5,479 nt of DNA from Eubacterium sp. (GTDB taxonomy: Bacteria > Bacillota > Clostridia > Lachnospirales > Lachnospiraceae). The position numbers and the translations under genes were made by a program. This document shows, piece after piece, positions 5,456 to 5,479 of the stretch. The DNA is taken from NCBI GenBank assembly GCA_020844525.1, contig JAJGAH010000194.1, forward strand, positions 1 to 5,479, written 5' to 3'. The notes under the pieces are model-generated. The model did no database searches and was not told the origin of the DNA. It saw only the letters and a program-made list of their open reading frames with translations. Each line of letters opens with the position of its first letter. Position 1 is the stretch's first letter.

Positions 5456-5479
5456 TAAAAGAAGTACAGAAAAACGATA
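5456..5479 (+). promoter_or_regulatory. Possible sigma-28 promoter cut by the right edge
   Basis: The 64 bases after the chemoreceptor contain no gene and no clear terminator; only a short CTTTT/AAAAG inverted repeat at 5450-5461 is seen. TAAA at 5456-5459 is followed after 15 bases by CGATA at 5475-5479, the last bases of the window, which resembles the core of the sigma-28 -10 element. The expected GCC is AAC here and the element is incomplete, so this is a weak call. Confidence 0.25.

Noticed and set aside
1..5479. CRISPR arrays, insertion sequences, tRNA or rRNA genes, attachment sites
   Set aside because: No spaced repeats, transposase-like proteins, terminal inverted repeats or recognisable structural RNA sequences were found.

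Overview
The window looks like part of a flagellar and chemotaxis region from a motile Gram-positive anaerobe of class Clostridia, most likely Lachnospiraceae-like. This rests on a stand-alone FlhB C-terminal-like protein (FhlB/YlqH type), a PilZ protein, a FlaG protein, a chemoreceptor with two HAMP-like segments, strong purine-rich ribosome binding sites, GTG starts and a sigma-28-type promoter. All supported genes lie on the + strand. The species cannot be fixed from the sequence.

Left part (1-2296): four tightly packed genes with overlapping ends, evidently one translationally coupled operon. They are the C-terminal end of a protein that may be FliK-like (1-248), a stand-alone FlhB-type export-switch domain with a long basic tail (235-741), a GH23 lytic transglycosylase without a signal peptide (738-1658), and a PilZ protein resembling the YcgR flagellar brake (1655-2296). 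A plausible shared theme is flagellar type III export, local opening of peptidoglycan, and c-di-GMP control of the motor.

Middle (2297-3194): a spacer with a candidate housekeeping promoter, a FlaG-family gene with a textbook ribosome binding site (2475-2870), a long hairpin terminator, then a 5' leader driven by a good sigma-28 promoter (-10 GCCGATAA).

Right part (3195-5415): one methyl-accepting chemotaxis protein gene (TM1, dCache-like sensor, TM2, HAMP, second HAMP-like segment, signalling hairpin) that is broken in its sensor domain. The break is a perfect 7-bp tandem duplication, TATTATG x2 at 3819-3832. Removing one copy restores a continuous 737-residue receptor. This is the most notable observation: a recent loss-of-function mutation, a reversible on/off switch, or an assembly error. 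The last 64 bases hold no gene, only a possible sigma-28 promoter cut by the window edge. I see no clearly undescribed multi-gene system here.
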